Made by a program: the position numbers and the translations under genes. Below, one piece after another: positions 43,500 to 54,184 of a stretch of 64,000 nt of DNA. The stretch is from NCBI RefSeq assembly GCF_034387475.1, contig NZ_JAXCIL010000002.1, forward strand, positions 806,001-870,000, read 5' to 3'. Under the pieces are notes generated by a model. The model saw nothing but the letters and a program-made list of their open reading frames with translations, searched no databases and was not told the origin of the DNA. This stretch comes from Pseudomonas sp. Teo4. GTDB lineage: Bacteria > Pseudomonadota > Gammaproteobacteria > Pseudomonadales > Pseudomonadaceae. Each line of letters begins with the position of its first letter. The stretch's first letter is position 1.

Positions 43500-44747
43500 A
43501 TGAACGCTTTCAACTACCGCGACGGTGAACTGTTCGCGGAGGGCGTGGCCCTGTCGGCCATCGCCGAACGTTTCGGCACCCCGACCTACGTGTATTCGCG
43601 GGCCCACATCGAGGCTCAATACCTTAGCTACACCGATGCCCTGCAAGGCGTCGAGCACCTGGTGTGCTTCGCGGTCAAGGCCAACTCCAACCTGGGCGTG
43701 CTGAACGTCCTGGCACGCCTGGGCGCTGGCTTCGACATCGTCTCCGGCGGTGAACTGGAGCGCGTGCTGGCCGCTGGTGGCCGCGCCGATCGCGTGGTGT
43801 TCTCTGGCGTCGGCAAAACCCGCGAAGACATGCGCCGCGCCCTGGAAGTCGGCGTGCACTGCTTCAACGTCGAATCCACCGACGAGCTCGAGCGCCTGCA
43901 AGTGGTGGCCGCCGAGATGGGCAAGGTTGCTCCGGTCTCGCTGCGGGTCAACCCGGACGTCGACGCCGGTACCCACCCGTATATCTCCACCGGCCTCAAA
44001 GAGAACAAGTTCGGCATCGCCATCGCCGATGCCGAAGCCATCTACGTGCGCGCCGCCCAGCTGCCGAACCTGGAAGTGGTCGGTGTCGACTGCCACATCG
44101 GCTCGCAGCTGACTACCGTCGACCCGTTCCTCGACGCCCTCGACCGCCTGCTGGTGCTGGTCGACCGTCTCGCCGAGTGCGGCATCCACCTGCGCCACCT
44201 GGACCTGGGCGGCGGTGTTGGCGTGCGCTACCGCGACGAACAGCCGCCATTGGTGGCCGACTACATCAAGGCCATCCGCGAGCGCGTCGGCGAGCGCGAC
44301 CTGGCCCTGGTGTTCGAGCCGGGCCGCTACATCGTGGCCAACGCCGGTACCCTGCTGACCCGCGTGGAATACCTCAAGCACACCGAACACAAAGACTTCG
44401 CCATCATCGATGCGGCGATGAACGACCTGATCCGCCCGGCCCTGTACCAGGCCTGGATGGGGGTCAGTGCGGTCAAGCCGCGTGAAGGCCAAGGCCGTGC
44501 CTATGACCTGGTCGGGCCGATCTGCGAAACCGGCGACTTCCTGGCGAAGGACCGTGAGTTGAACCTGGCCGAGGGCGACCTGCTGGCCGTTCAGTCCGCG
44601 GGCGCCTATGGTTTCGTCATGAGTTCGAACTACAACACCCGTGGGCGTTGCGCAGAAATCCTGGTCGACGGCGATCAGGCTTTCGAAGTCCGCCGTCGCG
44701 AGACCATCGCCGAACTGTACGCTGGCGAAAGCCTGCTGCCGGAGTAA
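43500..44747 (+). CDS. lysA: Diaminopimelate decarboxylase LysA
   Basis: A 415-residue PLP enzyme turning meso-diaminopimelate into lysine. Lys60 in CFAVKANSN binds [23 protein letters not shown] and [11 protein letters not shown] are typical of the alanine racemase-like barrel, and the active-site Cys is in [10 protein letters not shown]. It is followed after 4 bases by dapF, which makes its substrate. Confidence 0.96.
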   Translation: MNAFNYRDGELFAEGVALSAIAERFGTPTYVYSRAHIEAQYLSYTDALQGVEHLVCFAVKANSNLGVLNVLARLGAGFDIVSGGELERVLAAGGRADRVVFSGVGKTREDMRRALEVGVHCFNVESTDELERLQVVAAEMGKVAPVSLRVNPDVDAGTHPYISTGLKENKFGIAIADAEAIYVRAAQLPNLEVVGVDCHIGSQLTTVDPFLDALDRLLVLVDRLAECGIHLRHLDLGGGVGVRYRDEQPPLVADYIKAIRERVGERDLALVFEPGRYIVANAGTLLTRVEYLKHTEHKDFAIIDAAMNDLIRPALYQAWMGVSAVKPREGQGRAYDLVGPICETGDFLAKDRELNLAEGDLLAVQSAGAYGFVMSSNYNTRGRCAEILVDGDQAFEVRRRETIAELYAGESLLPE

Positions 44748-44751
44748 ACCC

Positions 44752-45582
44752 ATGCTGCTGCGTTTTACCAAGATGCATGGGCTGGGCAACGACTTCATGG
44801 TCCTCGACCTGGTCAGCCAGCACGCCCACATCCAGCCAAAGCACGCCAAGCAATGGGGCGACCGCCATACCGGCATCGGTTTCGACCAGCTGTTGATCGT
44901 CGAGGCGCCGAACAATCCGGAAGTGGATTTCCGCTACCGGATCTTCAACGCTGACGGCTCCGAGGTCGAGCAATGCGGCAACGGCGCACGCTGCTTCGCC
45001 CGCTTCGTGCTGGACAAACGCCTGACCGCGAAGAAGCGCATCCGCGTCGAAACCAAGGGCGGCATCATCGAACTGGACGTGCAGAATGACGGCCAGGTAT
45101 GTGTCGACATGGGTCCGCCACGCTTCATCCCGGCCGAGATTCCGTTCATCGCCGACCAACAGGCGCTGAGCTATGCGCTGGAAGTCGACGGCGAGCAGCA
45201 TTCGATTGCCGCCGTTTCCATGGGCAACCCTCACTCGGTGCTGCGCGTCGATGACGTGCACACGGCACCGGTGCACACGCTGGGTCCGAAGATCGAAAAC
45301 CACCCTCGTTTCCCGCAGCGGGTCAATGCCGGGTTCCTGCAGGTCATCGACCGCCACCGCGCCAACCTGCGGGTGTGGGAGCGTGGCGCCGGTGAAACCC
45401 AGGCCTGCGGCACTGGTGCCTGCGCCGCCGCGGTGGCAGCGATCAGTCAGGGCTGGATGGACTCCCCGGTTACCCTCGATTTGCCAGGCGGACGCCTGCA
45501 CATCGAGTGGGCCGGCCCCGGCAAGCCGGTGTTGATGACGGGGCCCGCCGTGCGCGTTTATGAAGGACAGGTTCGTCTCTAA
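44752..45582 (+). CDS. dapF: Diaminopimelate epimerase DapF
   Basis: A 276-residue epimerase converting LL- to meso-diaminopimelate. Both catalytic cysteines are visible: Cys75 in [10 protein letters not shown] and Cys219 in [10 protein letters not shown]. The ATG at 44752 ([15 protein letters not shown]) matches known proteins. It is part of the lppL-lysA-dapF-DUF484-xerC-yigB run. Confidence 0.96.
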   Translation: MLLRFTKMHGLGNDFMVLDLVSQHAHIQPKHAKQWGDRHTGIGFDQLLIVEAPNNPEVDFRYRIFNADGSEVEQCGNGARCFARFVLDKRLTAKKRIRVETKGGIIELDVQNDGQVCVDMGPPRFIPAEIPFIADQQALSYALEVDGEQHSIAAVSMGNPHSVLRVDDVHTAPVHTLGPKIENHPRFPQRVNAGFLQVIDRHRANLRVWERGAGETQACGTGACAAAVAAISQGWMDSPVTLDLPGGRLHIEWAGPGKPVLMTGPAVRVYEGQVRL

Positions 45583-45595
45583 GCGAGTAACCGCC

Positions 45596-46306
45596 ATGAC
45601 CGATCAGCCAAACGTTGTACCTCAGCAACCCGACGAGCTCGATGCCGAAGCGGTGGTCGCCTACCTGCGCGCCCACCCAACCTTCTTCGCCGAGCACGAT
45701 GACCTGCTGATAGAGCAGCGCATTCCGCACCAGCGTGGCGACAGCGTGTCGCTGGTTGAGCGCCAGCTCAAGCTGCTGCGCGACCGCAACATCGAGATGC
45801 GCCATCGCCTGTCGCAACTGATGGACGTGGCACGGGACAACGACCGGCTGTTCGACAAGACCCGTCGGCTGATCCTCGACCTGCTCGATGCCAGCAGCCT
45901 GGAAGAAGTGGTAATGGCCGTCGAAGACAGCCTGCGCCAGGAATTCCAGGTGCCGTTCGTCAGCCTGATTCTGTTTGGCGAAAACGTCGCGCCGGTCGGC
46001 CGCTGGGTCAGCAACGCCGAGGCCCAGCAGGCCATTGGCGGGCTGCTGGGTGGTGGCAAGACCGTCAGCGGCAACCTGCGTGAGCACGAACTGGCCTTCC
46101 TGTTCGGTGAGGAACAACGTCGTGAAGTTGGCTCCAGCGCCGTGGCTACCCTTGAATATCAAGGGCTTCATGGCGTCCTGGCAATCGGCAGCCATGACCC
46201 GCAACACTACAAGAGTAGTGTCGGCACCCTGTTCCTCGGCTACATCGCCGAGGTGCTTGGCCGAGTGGTACCCCGCCTCACCCAGACCCTACGCCCGGTG
46301 CGCTGA
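45596..46306 (+). CDS. DUF484 (YigA-like) protein
   Basis: A 236-residue protein of the DUF484 family, which has a GAF-like fold. The N-terminal part contains [19 protein letters not shown] and a coiled-coil stretch, and the C-terminal part ends in [17 protein letters not shown]. It always lies between dapF and xerC; the role is unknown. Its stop overlaps the xerC start (TGATG). Confidence 0.87.
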   Translation: MTDQPNVVPQQPDELDAEAVVAYLRAHPTFFAEHDDLLIEQRIPHQRGDSVSLVERQLKLLRDRNIEMRHRLSQLMDVARDNDRLFDKTRRLILDLLDASSLEEVVMAVEDSLRQEFQVPFVSLILFGENVAPVGRWVSNAEAQQAIGGLLGGGKTVSGNLREHELAFLFGEEQRREVGSSAVATLEYQGLHGVLAIGSHDPQHYKSSVGTLFLGYIAEVLGRVVPRLTQTLRPVR

Positions 46307-47205
46307 TGGAACGCCAGCTGGAGGCTTATTGCGCACACCTGCGCAACGAGCGCCAGGTGTCCGAGCACACCCTGCTGGGCTATCGTCGCGACCTCGCCAA
46401 GGTCATCGGTTACTGCAATAACCAAGGCATCGCCAGCTGGAATGCACTGCAGATTCAGCAGCTACGTCAGCTCATCGCCCGCCTGCACCACGACGGCCAG
46501 TCCTCACGCAGCCTGGCACGTCTGCTTTCGGCAGTGCGCGGCCTGTATCGCTATCTGGTCCGCGAAGGCCTGTGCCAGCACGATCCGGCCAACGGCCTGG
46601 CACCGCCCAAGACCGAGCGGCGCCTGCCCAAGGTGCTGGACACCGACCGCGCCCTGCAATTGCTGGAAGGGGGGGTGGACGACGATTTCATCGCCCGCCG
46701 CGACCAGGCCATTCTCGAACTGTTCTATTCCTCTGGCCTGCGCTTGTCCGAGCTGACCAACCTTGACCTTGAACACCTCGACCTGGCCGCCGGCCTCGTC
46801 CAGGTGCTCGGCAAGGGCGGCAAGGCGCGCGTGCTGCCCGTGGGCCGCAAGGCCCGTGAAGCCCTGCAGGAGTGGTACCGGCTGCGCGGCATCGGCAGCC
46901 CTCGCGACGGCGCCGTGTTCATCACCCGCCAAGGCAACCGTCTGAGCCCACGGGCCATCCAGATGCGAGTCAAAGCCGCTGGCGAGCGCGAACTTGGCCA
47001 GCACCTGCACCCACACATGCTTCGCCATTCTTTCGCCAGCCATATGCTGGAATCGTCCCAGGACCTGCGTGCAGTGCAGGAGATGCTCGGCCATGCCGAC
47101 ATCAGCACCACGCAGATCTACACCCACCTGGACTTCCAGCACCTGGCCTCGGTGTACGACAGCGCCCACCCTCGGGCCAAACGCAGCAAAGGCACTGACT
47201 CATGA
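46306..47205 (+). CDS. xerC: Tyrosine recombinase XerC
   Basis: A 299-residue recombinase that resolves chromosome dimers at dif with XerD. All catalytic residues can be placed: Arg146 (SSGLRLSEL), Lys170, His237 and Arg240 ([10 protein letters not shown]), His263 (LGHADI) and nucleophile Tyr272 (TTQIYTHLD). Housekeeping context (dapF-DUF484-xerC-yigB) separates it from phage integrases. Confidence 0.95.
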   Translation: MERQLEAYCAHLRNERQVSEHTLLGYRRDLAKVIGYCNNQGIASWNALQIQQLRQLIARLHHDGQSSRSLARLLSAVRGLYRYLVREGLCQHDPANGLAPPKTERRLPKVLDTDRALQLLEGGVDDDFIARRDQAILELFYSSGLRLSELTNLDLEHLDLAAGLVQVLGKGGKARVLPVGRKAREALQEWYRLRGIGSPRDGAVFITRQGNRLSPRAIQMRVKAAGERELGQHLHPHMLRHSFASHMLESSQDLRAVQEMLGHADISTTQIYTHLDFQHLASVYDSAHPRAKRSKGTDS

Positions 47206-47897
47206 GCATCAAGCTGATCACCTTCGACCTCGACGATACTCTGTGGGACACCGCGCCGGTGATTGCGAGCGCGGAGGTTGTCCTGCGTGACTGGCTCGAA
47301 GCCAATGCCCCCATCCTTGGGGGTGTTCCCGTGGAGCATCTGTTCGCCATCCGTGAGCGGTTGGTCCAGGCCGAGCCGGGCCTCAAGCACCGCATCAGCG
47401 CATTGCGCAGGCGCGTGTTGTTCCATGCCTTGGAGGAAGTCGGCTACAGCGAGAAACACGCTCAAGAGCTGGCTAACGAAGGATTTGAAGTATTCCTGCA
47501 TGCACGGCACCAGGTCGAGGTGTTCCCCGAGGTGCAGCCTGTGCTGGAAATCCTGCGCCATAGCTACACCTTGGGCGTGGTGACCAATGGCAACGCCGAC
47601 GTACGCCGATTGGGGCTGGCGGATTACTTCAAGTTCGCCCTGTGTGCGGAAGACCTGGGGATCGGCAAGCCAGACCCTGCGCCATTTGTTGAAGCCTTGC
47701 GTCGGGGTGAGGTGGAAGCCAGCGCGGCGGTGCACATCGGTGATCACCCAGGGGATGACATTGCCGGGGCTCAGCGCGCTGGGTTGCGAGCGGTGTGGTT
47801 CAACCCGCAGGGCAAGGTCTGGGCCGGTGAACAGGCGCCGGATGCTGAGATTCAGCGGTTGTCGCAGTTGCCTGACGTGATTGCGCGCTGGCGCTGA
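47202..47897 (+). CDS. HAD phosphatase, YigB type
   Basis: A 231-residue HAD-IA phosphatase. Asp9 and Asp11 of the catalytic DxD are in [10 protein letters not shown]; motif II is VVTNGNADV and the metal-binding motif is [13 protein letters not shown]. The gene order with xerC is that of E. coli yigB, whose product dephosphorylates FMN and the riboflavin precursor; the same activity is likely. It overlaps xerC by 4 bases. Confidence 0.85.
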   Translation: MSIKLITFDLDDTLWDTAPVIASAEVVLRDWLEANAPILGGVPVEHLFAIRERLVQAEPGLKHRISALRRRVLFHALEEVGYSEKHAQELANEGFEVFLHARHQVEVFPEVQPVLEILRHSYTLGVVTNGNADVRRLGLADYFKFALCAEDLGIGKPDPAPFVEALRRGEVEASAAVHIGDHPGDDIAGAQRAGLRAVWFNPQGKVWAGEQAPDAEIQRLSQLPDVIARWR

Positions 47898-47937
47898 CAA
47901 GGGCTGGCCTTGAGGTTTGTGGCAGGGCGAACATCGC

Positions 47938-48149
47938 GCGCCGCCCGCGCGGCGCATCGCGAGCAAGGCTCGCTCCTACGCTTGTTTCAGGCCAGTTATT
48001 CCTGTGGGATTTGTGCGCGAACGCCTTGGTGGCATGGCACGGTATCGCGTCGTACAAACCAGGCGGTCGCGCGCGACTGTTACAGGCGTTATTGGCCGTA
48101 AACAAGCGTAGGAGCGAGCCTTGCTCGCGATGCGCCGCGCGGGCGGCGC
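47938..48149. repeat. Long palindromic REPIN-like element
   Basis: Perfect 50-base inverted arms at 47938-47987 and 48100-48149 contain the Pseudomonas REP core GTAGGAGCGAGCCTTGCTCG. The 112-base centre is itself imperfectly palindromic, so the whole 212 bases could fold into one hairpin. It lies in the 355-base gap between the convergent yigB and sutA genes, and I see no gene in it. Confidence 0.88.
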
Positions 48150-48209
48150 CCGATCTCGCAGACAACAAAAATACCGAGACAAACACCTTGTAGCCCAAAC
48201 AGCGCCCAC

Positions 48210-48240
48210 AAAAAAGCCCGCAGCGACGGCGGGCTTTTTT
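48210..48240. terminator. Bidirectional terminator between yigB and sutA
   Basis: AAAAAAGCCCGC, loop AGCGAC, G then GCGGGCTTTTTT: a GC-rich stem with A-run and T-run on both sides, 12 bases beyond the sutA stop and downstream of yigB. Confidence 0.9.
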
Positions 48241-48252
48241 GCGTTCAGCCAC

Positions 48253-48585
48253 TCAGATAGGGCGGCTGCCGTACTTGTTGTCCGGCTTCTTGGGTGGGTC
48301 GGCGACCACGTTGGCCTCAACCTCCTGAACCTTGCCACCGCGCGCCAGGAACTCTTCCATGGCCTTGGCCAAGGCATCGCGTTCCTTCTGCTTGGCTTCC
48401 ATGCTCGGCATCTCGTCTACCGAGACAGCCGCCTTGGAGGACTTGCCCTTGGCAGTCGGTGCAGGGCTGCTGTCGTCATCGCCAGCATCTTCGGCGCCAT
48501 CATCAGCCGCAGCTTCGAGGCCCTCATCACCCTCGTCTTCGTCGCCTACTTCGAGGTCATCATTTTCCAGATCGTCGTCGCTCAT
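48253..48585 (-). CDS. sutA: SutA, RNA-polymerase-binding slow-growth regulator
   Basis: A 110-residue, highly acidic protein. Residues 1-45 are mostly Asp/Glu, the middle helix contains EAKQKERDALAKAMEEFLAR, and the C-terminus VVADPPKKPDNKYGSRPI closely matches P. aeruginosa SutA. SutA binds the RNA polymerase beta subunit and aids ribosomal and other transcription in slowly growing cells. A long structured untranslated region precedes it (48586-48850). Confidence 0.88.
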   Translation of the reverse strand: MSDDDLENDDLEVGDEDEGDEGLEAAADDGAEDAGDDDSSPAPTAKGKSSKAAVSVDEMPSMEAKQKERDALAKAMEEFLARGGKVQEVEANVVADPPKKPDNKYGSRPI

Positions 48586-48654
48586 GTTCTACCTCATGAC
48601 TTGCGAAAAGCAGGTTAGTTATAGACCAGTGCGCAGCCGTAGACCGGCTGTCAC

Positions 48655-48850
48655 CAGTGAAAATTCAACTGGCCGTGGGTTGGCCACTGCCCTTGTGGCA
48701 TCCGCTCCTGTTGGGCCGCGGCGCCAAACAGGCCCTGCTCCTGGCAGGACCTGACAAATTCTCGAGCCCCTGCTGGCCACACGCTATTGGCAAGCCTAGC
48801 AAAGGCTGGCGAAGCGTGTGGACTGCTCGTCAAACACCCTTCGGGGCGCA
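48655..48850 (-). ncRNA. Structured leader or small RNA upstream of sutA
   Basis: On the minus strand a TAGAAT -10 box (48850-48855) precedes three hairpins in succession: CCACACGCT/AGCGTGTGG with an inner AGCCT/AGGCT stem (48777-48821), CAGGTCCTG/CAGGGCCTG (48729-48753) and TGGCC/GGCCA (48669-48687). No coding sequence fits this 430-base gap. It could be the sutA 5' leader or a separate RNA of about 190 bases. The -35 box is weak, and no RNA family was recognised. Confidence 0.4.
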
Positions 48851-48971
48851 TTCTAGCGTGCTCGTAGAAAAAGCAAAGCACCCTGAACGCTCTGCATCTT
48901 GTAAGTATTTGGCCTACGTCGCGAACGTGAACGATAAACCGTTTGCACTGCGGAAAATGGCGAATTTCGGG

Positions 48972-49004
48972 CAAAAAAATGCCCGGCGAACCGGGCAAAT
49001 TTTT
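48972..49004 (-). terminator. Rho-independent terminator after amtB
   Basis: On the minus strand TGCCCGG, loop TTCG, CCGGGCA followed by seven T, 20 bases past the amtB stop. Confidence 0.92.
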
Positions 49005-49016
49005 CCAGCGTCGCGG

Positions 49017-50348
49017 TTACAGGTTGTAGCCGCGTTCGTTGTGTTGAGCCAGGTCGAGGCCGACCGACTCTTCTTCTTCGTTGACCCGCAGGCCCATGAC
49101 CACGTCCAGCACCTTCAGGATGATGTAGGTGACGACGGCGGTGTAGACCACGGTGAAGAGCACGCCCTTGGCCTGGATCCAGACCTGTGCGCCGATATCG
49201 GTGACCGCGCCAAAGCCACCCAGGGCCGGGGCTGCGAACACACCGGTGAGCAGTGCGCCGATGATGCCGCCAATACCGTGCACGCCGAAGGCGTCCAGGG
49301 AGTCGTCATAGCCCAGCTTGCGCTTGAGGGTCGTGGCGCAGAAGTAGCAGATCACGCCCGAGACCAGGCCGATCACCAAGGCCCCCATCGGGCCGACAGT
49401 GCCAGCGGCCGGAGTAATGGCAACCAGGCCGGCAACCACACCCGAGGCGATGCCCAGGGCGCTGGGTTTGCCGTGACCGATCCACTCGGCGAACATCCAG
49501 CCCAACGCAGCGGCGGCGGTAGCGATCTGGGTGACCAGCATGGCCATGCCAGCGGTGCCGTTGGCGGCCGCAGCCGAACCTGCGTTGAAACCGAACCAGC
49601 CGATCCACAGCATGGCGGCGCCCATCAGGGTGTAGCCCAGGTTGTGCGGAGCCATTGGGGTGGTCGGGTAGCCTTTACGCTTGCCCAGCACCAGGCAGGC
49701 CACCAGGCCGGCGATACCGGCGTTGATGTGCACCACGGTGCCGCCGGCGAAGTCCAGTACGCCCCAGTCCCACATCAGCGCGCCGTCACCGCTCCAGACC
49801 ATGTGCGCGATTGGCGCATAGACCAGGGTGAACCAGACGCCCATGAAGATCAGCATGGCGGAGAACTTCATGCGCTCGGCGAACGCACCGACGATCAGCG
49901 CCGGGGTGATGATGGCGAAGGTCATCTGGAAGGTGATGAACACCGCTTCAGGGAACAGCGCAGCGGCCGAGGTCAGGTTGCTGGGCGTGACACCGCTCAG
50001 GAACGCCTTGGAGAAGCCGCCGACGAAGGAATTGAAGTTGAGCACGCCTTTTTCCATACCCGTGGTATCGAAGGCCATGCTGTAGCCGTAGACGACCCAG
50101 AGAATGCTCATCAGGCCAGTGATGGCGAAGCACTGCATCATCACCGAGAGCACGTTCTTGGAACGCACCATACCGCCGTAGAACAGGGCCAGGCCCGGAA
50201 TGGTCATGAACAGCACCAGCGCCGTCGCAGTCAGCATCCACGCGGTATCGCCGGAGTTCAGCGCTGGGGCAGCGTCCTCTGCCAGGGCAAGGCCGGGCAT
50301 TACGAGGGACAATAGGGCTCCTAGCCCTGCGATCTTACGCAGAGTCAT
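49017..50348 (-). CDS. amtB: Ammonium transporter AmtB
   Basis: A 443-residue inner-membrane channel for ammonium. A signal-like N-terminus (LLSLVMPGLALA) is followed by eleven hydrophobic segments; FYGGMVRSKNVLSVMMQCF, the pore His region with VWSGDGALMWDWG and the family signature DFAGGTVVHINAG are visible. It follows glnK by 47 bases, and GlnK plugs this channel when nitrogen is plentiful. It probably belongs to the sigma-54/NtrC-controlled glnK operon. Confidence 0.95.
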   Translation of the reverse strand: MTLRKIAGLGALLSLVMPGLALAEDAAPALNSGDTAWMLTATALVLFMTIPGLALFYGGMVRSKNVLSVMMQCFAITGLMSILWVVYGYSMAFDTTGMEKGVLNFNSFVGGFSKAFLSGVTPSNLTSAAALFPEAVFITFQMTFAIITPALIVGAFAERMKFSAMLIFMGVWFTLVYAPIAHMVWSGDGALMWDWGVLDFAGGTVVHINAGIAGLVACLVLGKRKGYPTTPMAPHNLGYTLMGAAMLWIGWFGFNAGSAAAANGTAGMAMLVTQIATAAAALGWMFAEWIGHGKPSALGIASGVVAGLVAITPAAGTVGPMGALVIGLVSGVICYFCATTLKRKLGYDDSLDAFGVHGIGGIIGALLTGVFAAPALGGFGAVTDIGAQVWIQAKGVLFTVVYTAVVTYIILKVLDVVMGLRVNEEEESVGLDLAQHNERGYNL

Positions 50349-50395
50349 TTGTTTTCTCCTGGGGCGTTGGGTTTGGTGAGGCTTTTTTTGTCGCT

Positions 50396-51076
<681 letters not shown>

Positions 51077-51171
51077 CTAATCACGTTCCCGCTTCGTTGG
51101 GAGCCGGCTCAAGGTGTCAAACGCCCACGTGCTACACTGCGGCTCCTTCGACGATTACCGGACAGCCGAAC

Positions 51172-51435
51172 ATGCTCGCGCCCAAAGCTTTTCTCGACGC
51201 CCTGAGCGACCAGGCCTCGCGCCTTTTCAGCAGCGACACCGCCCAACCCCGCGCCGAACTGGAAAGCCAGTTCAAGGTGCTGATGCAGGGCGCTTTCAGC
51301 AAGCTGGACCTGGTCAGCCGCGATGAGTTCGACAGTCAGATGGTCGTCCTGGCCCGTACCCGCGCTCGCCTGGAGGCCTTGGAAAAACAGGTCGCCGAGC
51401 TGGAAGCACGGATGGCGCCAGCTGCCCAGGAATAA
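51172..51435 (+). CDS. ubiK: UbiK ubiquinone-synthesis accessory factor (BMFP family)
   Basis: An 87-residue protein of the YqiC/BMFP family: an N-terminal amphipathic helix (KAFLDALSDQASRLF) and a C-terminal trimeric coiled coil (VVLARTRARLEALEKQVAEL). UbiK binds UbiJ and lipids and supports aerobic ubiquinone synthesis. The start at 51172 is the family start. It is divergent from glnK. Confidence 0.88.
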   Translation: MLAPKAFLDALSDQASRLFSSDTAQPRAELESQFKVLMQGAFSKLDLVSRDEFDSQMVVLARTRARLEALEKQVAELEARMAPAAQE

Positions 51436-51460
51436 CAATCGACACACGGAGCGTTTCACC

Positions 51461-51889
51461 ATGAAAGTCAGTGCACGCAATGTTTTCGAAGGTACCGTCA
51501 GCGCTGTTCAACCCGGTGCAGTCAACGCCGAGGTCGAACTGACCCTTGGCGGCGGAGAGAAGCTGGTGGCAGTGGTGACCATGGCCAGCCTGCATAACCT
51601 CAACATCAATGTTGGCAAGCAGGCCGTGGCGCTGGTCAAGGCGCCATGGGTGGTGCTGCTGACCGATGCCGCTGGCTACAAGCTTTCTGCGCGTAACGCC
51701 CTGGAAGGCGTAGTGACCCGAGTGGGCGACGGCGCGGTGAACGCCGAAGTGGTGCTGAAGCTGGCCGGTGGTACCGAGGTGTACGCCATTGTCACCCGAG
51801 AAGCGGTACAGGAGTTGGGCCTGGCGCCTGGCGTCAAAGCCACCGCGCTGATCAAGGCGTCGCATATCATTCTCGGCGCCAAGCCCTGA
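51461..51889 (+). CDS. Di-Mop TOBE-domain molybdate-binding protein
   Basis: A 142-residue cytoplasmic protein made of two Mop/TOBE domains, each beginning with KxSARNxxEG (residues 2-11 and about 72-81) and carrying a GAVNAEV motif. Such proteins (ModG/Mop) bind and store molybdate. It lies 25 bases after ubiK and may share its transcript. Confidence 0.88.
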   Translation: MKVSARNVFEGTVSAVQPGAVNAEVELTLGGGEKLVAVVTMASLHNLNINVGKQAVALVKAPWVVLLTDAAGYKLSARNALEGVVTRVGDGAVNAEVVLKLAGGTEVYAIVTREAVQELGLAPGVKATALIKASHIILGAKP

Positions 51890-51913
51890 GAAAGCGGCTC
51901 GCGGGCCTTGGCG

Positions 51914-53929
51914 TCATGCCGAGGCCCGCAGGCGGTCCCGCGAAGGGGCCGCTGCAGTCGGCGGTAGTTCATCTGGGTAAAGAGTGCCGCGAAACAGCGT
52001 CGCACCGCATACCGTGAACAGCGTCTTGAACACGCTGTGCGAGTTGAGGATCGCGCTCTGGATCTCTTCGACTTCCGGATTGCCCGGCAGCAAGGCGGCT
52101 GCCCTGCTCACCCACTCGATGGCAGCGAAGCGGCTTTGCTTGCGAGTGCCGTGCCCTTGCATCCAAGCCAGCGCCATTTGCGCGCAGGCACGCCCAGCGA
52201 TGCCAGCATCTTCATGCTGTACCAGGTCAAGTAAATAGCTGACAGCTTCTTCACGCTCAGCAGACTCACCAAACTGGCGCAACAAGATGCCCAACTGCAG
52301 TCGCGCCTGGGCATCTGTCTGATCGTGGCCCAAGGCCTCCAGCAACAGCCGCCTGACCGACAACATCGCACTACGCTCGCTCAGGTCTTCACCCATCATG
52401 CGCCGAAACGCCACCTCGTATGTAGCCTGAGGGCTTCCCAAAGCCGCGGCACGCATCAGCCAGTGCTCTGCAGCCTCGTCGTCCAGATAGCATTCCGGCG
52501 TATCGTCCAGCCCTCCTCGATGCAGATCGCAGAGACGCATGGCGGCTTCGGGCAGCCTGCGCTCGGCACATTGCTCGAATAAGAAACAGGCAGGCTCGTG
52601 CAACTGTCCCGCCCATAAAAGGCGTGGCACCTCCAGAATGTCAAAGCCCTGACCTTCATTCCCGAACTGACGGTTCACAGCGGCATCCAGCCAACCGGAG
52701 GCCTGTTCGAAGGAGCGGGCAAAGCCCCATAACCCGAATTGGTGCCCTACAGCTCGCAGCGCGCAGGCAGCGGTAAGCATACGACTGTCACACAGAGACT
52801 CGATAGCGATGCGCAACGACTGCCTGTTGTCTTGCAAACCGTGCAGTACAACGAGGCAGACAAAGTTGTAAAAGGGTTCTGCGCCACCCCGCGAGAAGCA
52901 ATGCTCGGGGCACAGCTCGACACTGGCAACGAAGTCGGCCATGGCACCAGCAGGGTCGTGAAGTGCTTGCCGCCGCCATGCGCCCCGTCGGGCCAAGAGC
53001 ATGGCACGTTCTCTGGGCCGGAGTTCACGCAGCCACCAGTTGTTGAAGATGCCCTGCCACCTGTCATTTTCGCGATTCTGATCGGCACGGTAGCCATCAA
53101 AGAAAAACGTCCAGCGGATGGCATTTCGTTGTGCTTCACTCCAGCCCTCGCATGCGGGCCCGCTAACCAGATCTTCAAGTGCCTGCAGGCCTCCACCCCA
53201 ACGGGGCAGCAAGTAGGTGGCATAAGCCTCGACCGCCTCGAAGCAACCCGCAAACCAGCGCAAGGCGTGGCCCAGCCAGTAATGCTGCGCAGTTTCATCC
53301 CAACACGCCGACCGTACCGTCAGGCAGGACGGCAGGAGCTGAGGCAGTTCGAGCAGCGGGGCAAATCCGTAGCGCACCAGAAATGGCGCCGCCGCCTCCT
53401 GGACCTCCACATCAGGGTGGGCGCTGGGCCTGTAGCGTGCGGGCTGGCCATGCAGCAGTTCGCTCAGCCACCCTGGCTCACGAAAATGCGCACTCATGTG
53501 CAGCATGCAGATAGCGGCCGCCACCGGCACTTTGGATACCGCCATGGCTCGCAACAGGTATACCGCACCGATTTCGCAGACTTGTTCGGCCGCCAACCAG
53601 CGCTCTTCGCTAACTTCGTCAGTACTGTCGACCCCTTGTATGTGACGGGCACGACTGAAGCAGTGAAAACCCATCGCTACCTGCGGGTGATAGGCCTTGG
53701 GGCAGGCGTCGATCCAGGCCTTGAGGAACTGAGTCAGGGCCTTGTCACCCTGCGCGCCCGAATTCGCCAGCATGTGCCCTTGAAGTGCCTCCAAATAGGT
53801 GGGGCACTCACCTGGCGGTGCCTGCAGCCAACACGCTTCGAGGGCGTCGAAGTAGCCGTTGAGTTCAACGAATGCATTGGCCTGCACCAGTTCGCGGATG
53901 TCCTGACGGGTGCGAGTGAGTGTTTGCAC
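51914..53929 (-). CDS. Large helical-repeat protein, possibly DUF4034 with Sel1-like repeats
   Basis: A 671-residue soluble protein I cannot place with certainty. The N-terminal half (LVQANAFVELNGYFDALEAC to about residue 330) resembles DUF4034. The C-terminal half contains Sel1/TPR-like helices such as CDLHRGGLDDTPECYLDDEA and LGSPQATYEVAFRRMMGEDL. Cys is unusually frequent in the first half. No signal peptide or catalytic motif is visible. It stands alone between the Mop gene and comM. Confidence 0.65.
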   Translation of the reverse strand: MQTLTRTRQDIRELVQANAFVELNGYFDALEACWLQAPPGECPTYLEALQGHMLANSGAQGDKALTQFLKAWIDACPKAYHPQVAMGFHCFSRARHIQGVDSTDEVSEERWLAAEQVCEIGAVYLLRAMAVSKVPVAAAICMLHMSAHFREPGWLSELLHGQPARYRPSAHPDVEVQEAAAPFLVRYGFAPLLELPQLLPSCLTVRSACWDETAQHYWLGHALRWFAGCFEAVEAYATYLLPRWGGGLQALEDLVSGPACEGWSEAQRNAIRWTFFFDGYRADQNRENDRWQGIFNNWWLRELRPRERAMLLARRGAWRRQALHDPAGAMADFVASVELCPEHCFSRGGAEPFYNFVCLVVLHGLQDNRQSLRIAIESLCDSRMLTAACALRAVGHQFGLWGFARSFEQASGWLDAAVNRQFGNEGQGFDILEVPRLLWAGQLHEPACFLFEQCAERRLPEAAMRLCDLHRGGLDDTPECYLDDEAAEHWLMRAAALGSPQATYEVAFRRMMGEDLSERSAMLSVRRLLLEALGHDQTDAQARLQLGILLRQFGESAEREEAVSYLLDLVQHEDAGIAGRACAQMALAWMQGHGTRKQSRFAAIEWVSRAAALLPGNPEVEEIQSAILNSHSVFKTLFTVCGATLFRGTLYPDELPPTAAAPSRDRLRASA

Positions 53930-54184
53930 AGGGCTTTACCTTGGAAGTCCATTTGGAAGCCGCGTTGTCGTCCGATGACAACGCCAGTGGCCGTTGAACA
54001 CTAAGCCATCACCTTGCGCTGCGCAAAGAAAATTGGATCCATTATTGTCAGTTTGTGTGAAAGCGCAGTGGAAACACCTGCCCTGCAAAACTTCGACGCA
54101 CTCTTCTGCCGCCTGTCTATCTCGAGCTCACTATGCTTGGCGAATGCCGCAGGAAGCGGCGCCTTCAATGACAATGGAGTGCCC

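Noticed and set aside
47910..48111. Similar short peptides readable on both strands
   Set aside because: The likeness arises because the DNA is a long palindrome, so both strands carry nearly the same sequence. No ribosome site or conserved protein is evident.
48729..48760. 4.5S (SRP) RNA-like string GTCAGGTCC...GGAGCAG on the minus strand
   Set aside because: The conserved GGAA-type loop and flanking asymmetric loop of SRP RNA are absent; the segment is an ordinary hairpin of the sutA upstream region.
54014..54184. N-terminal extension of ComM
   Set aside because: The extra 57 residues do not resemble the family, and a GGAG site precedes the ATG at 54185, which gives the canonical MSLALVHSRA start.
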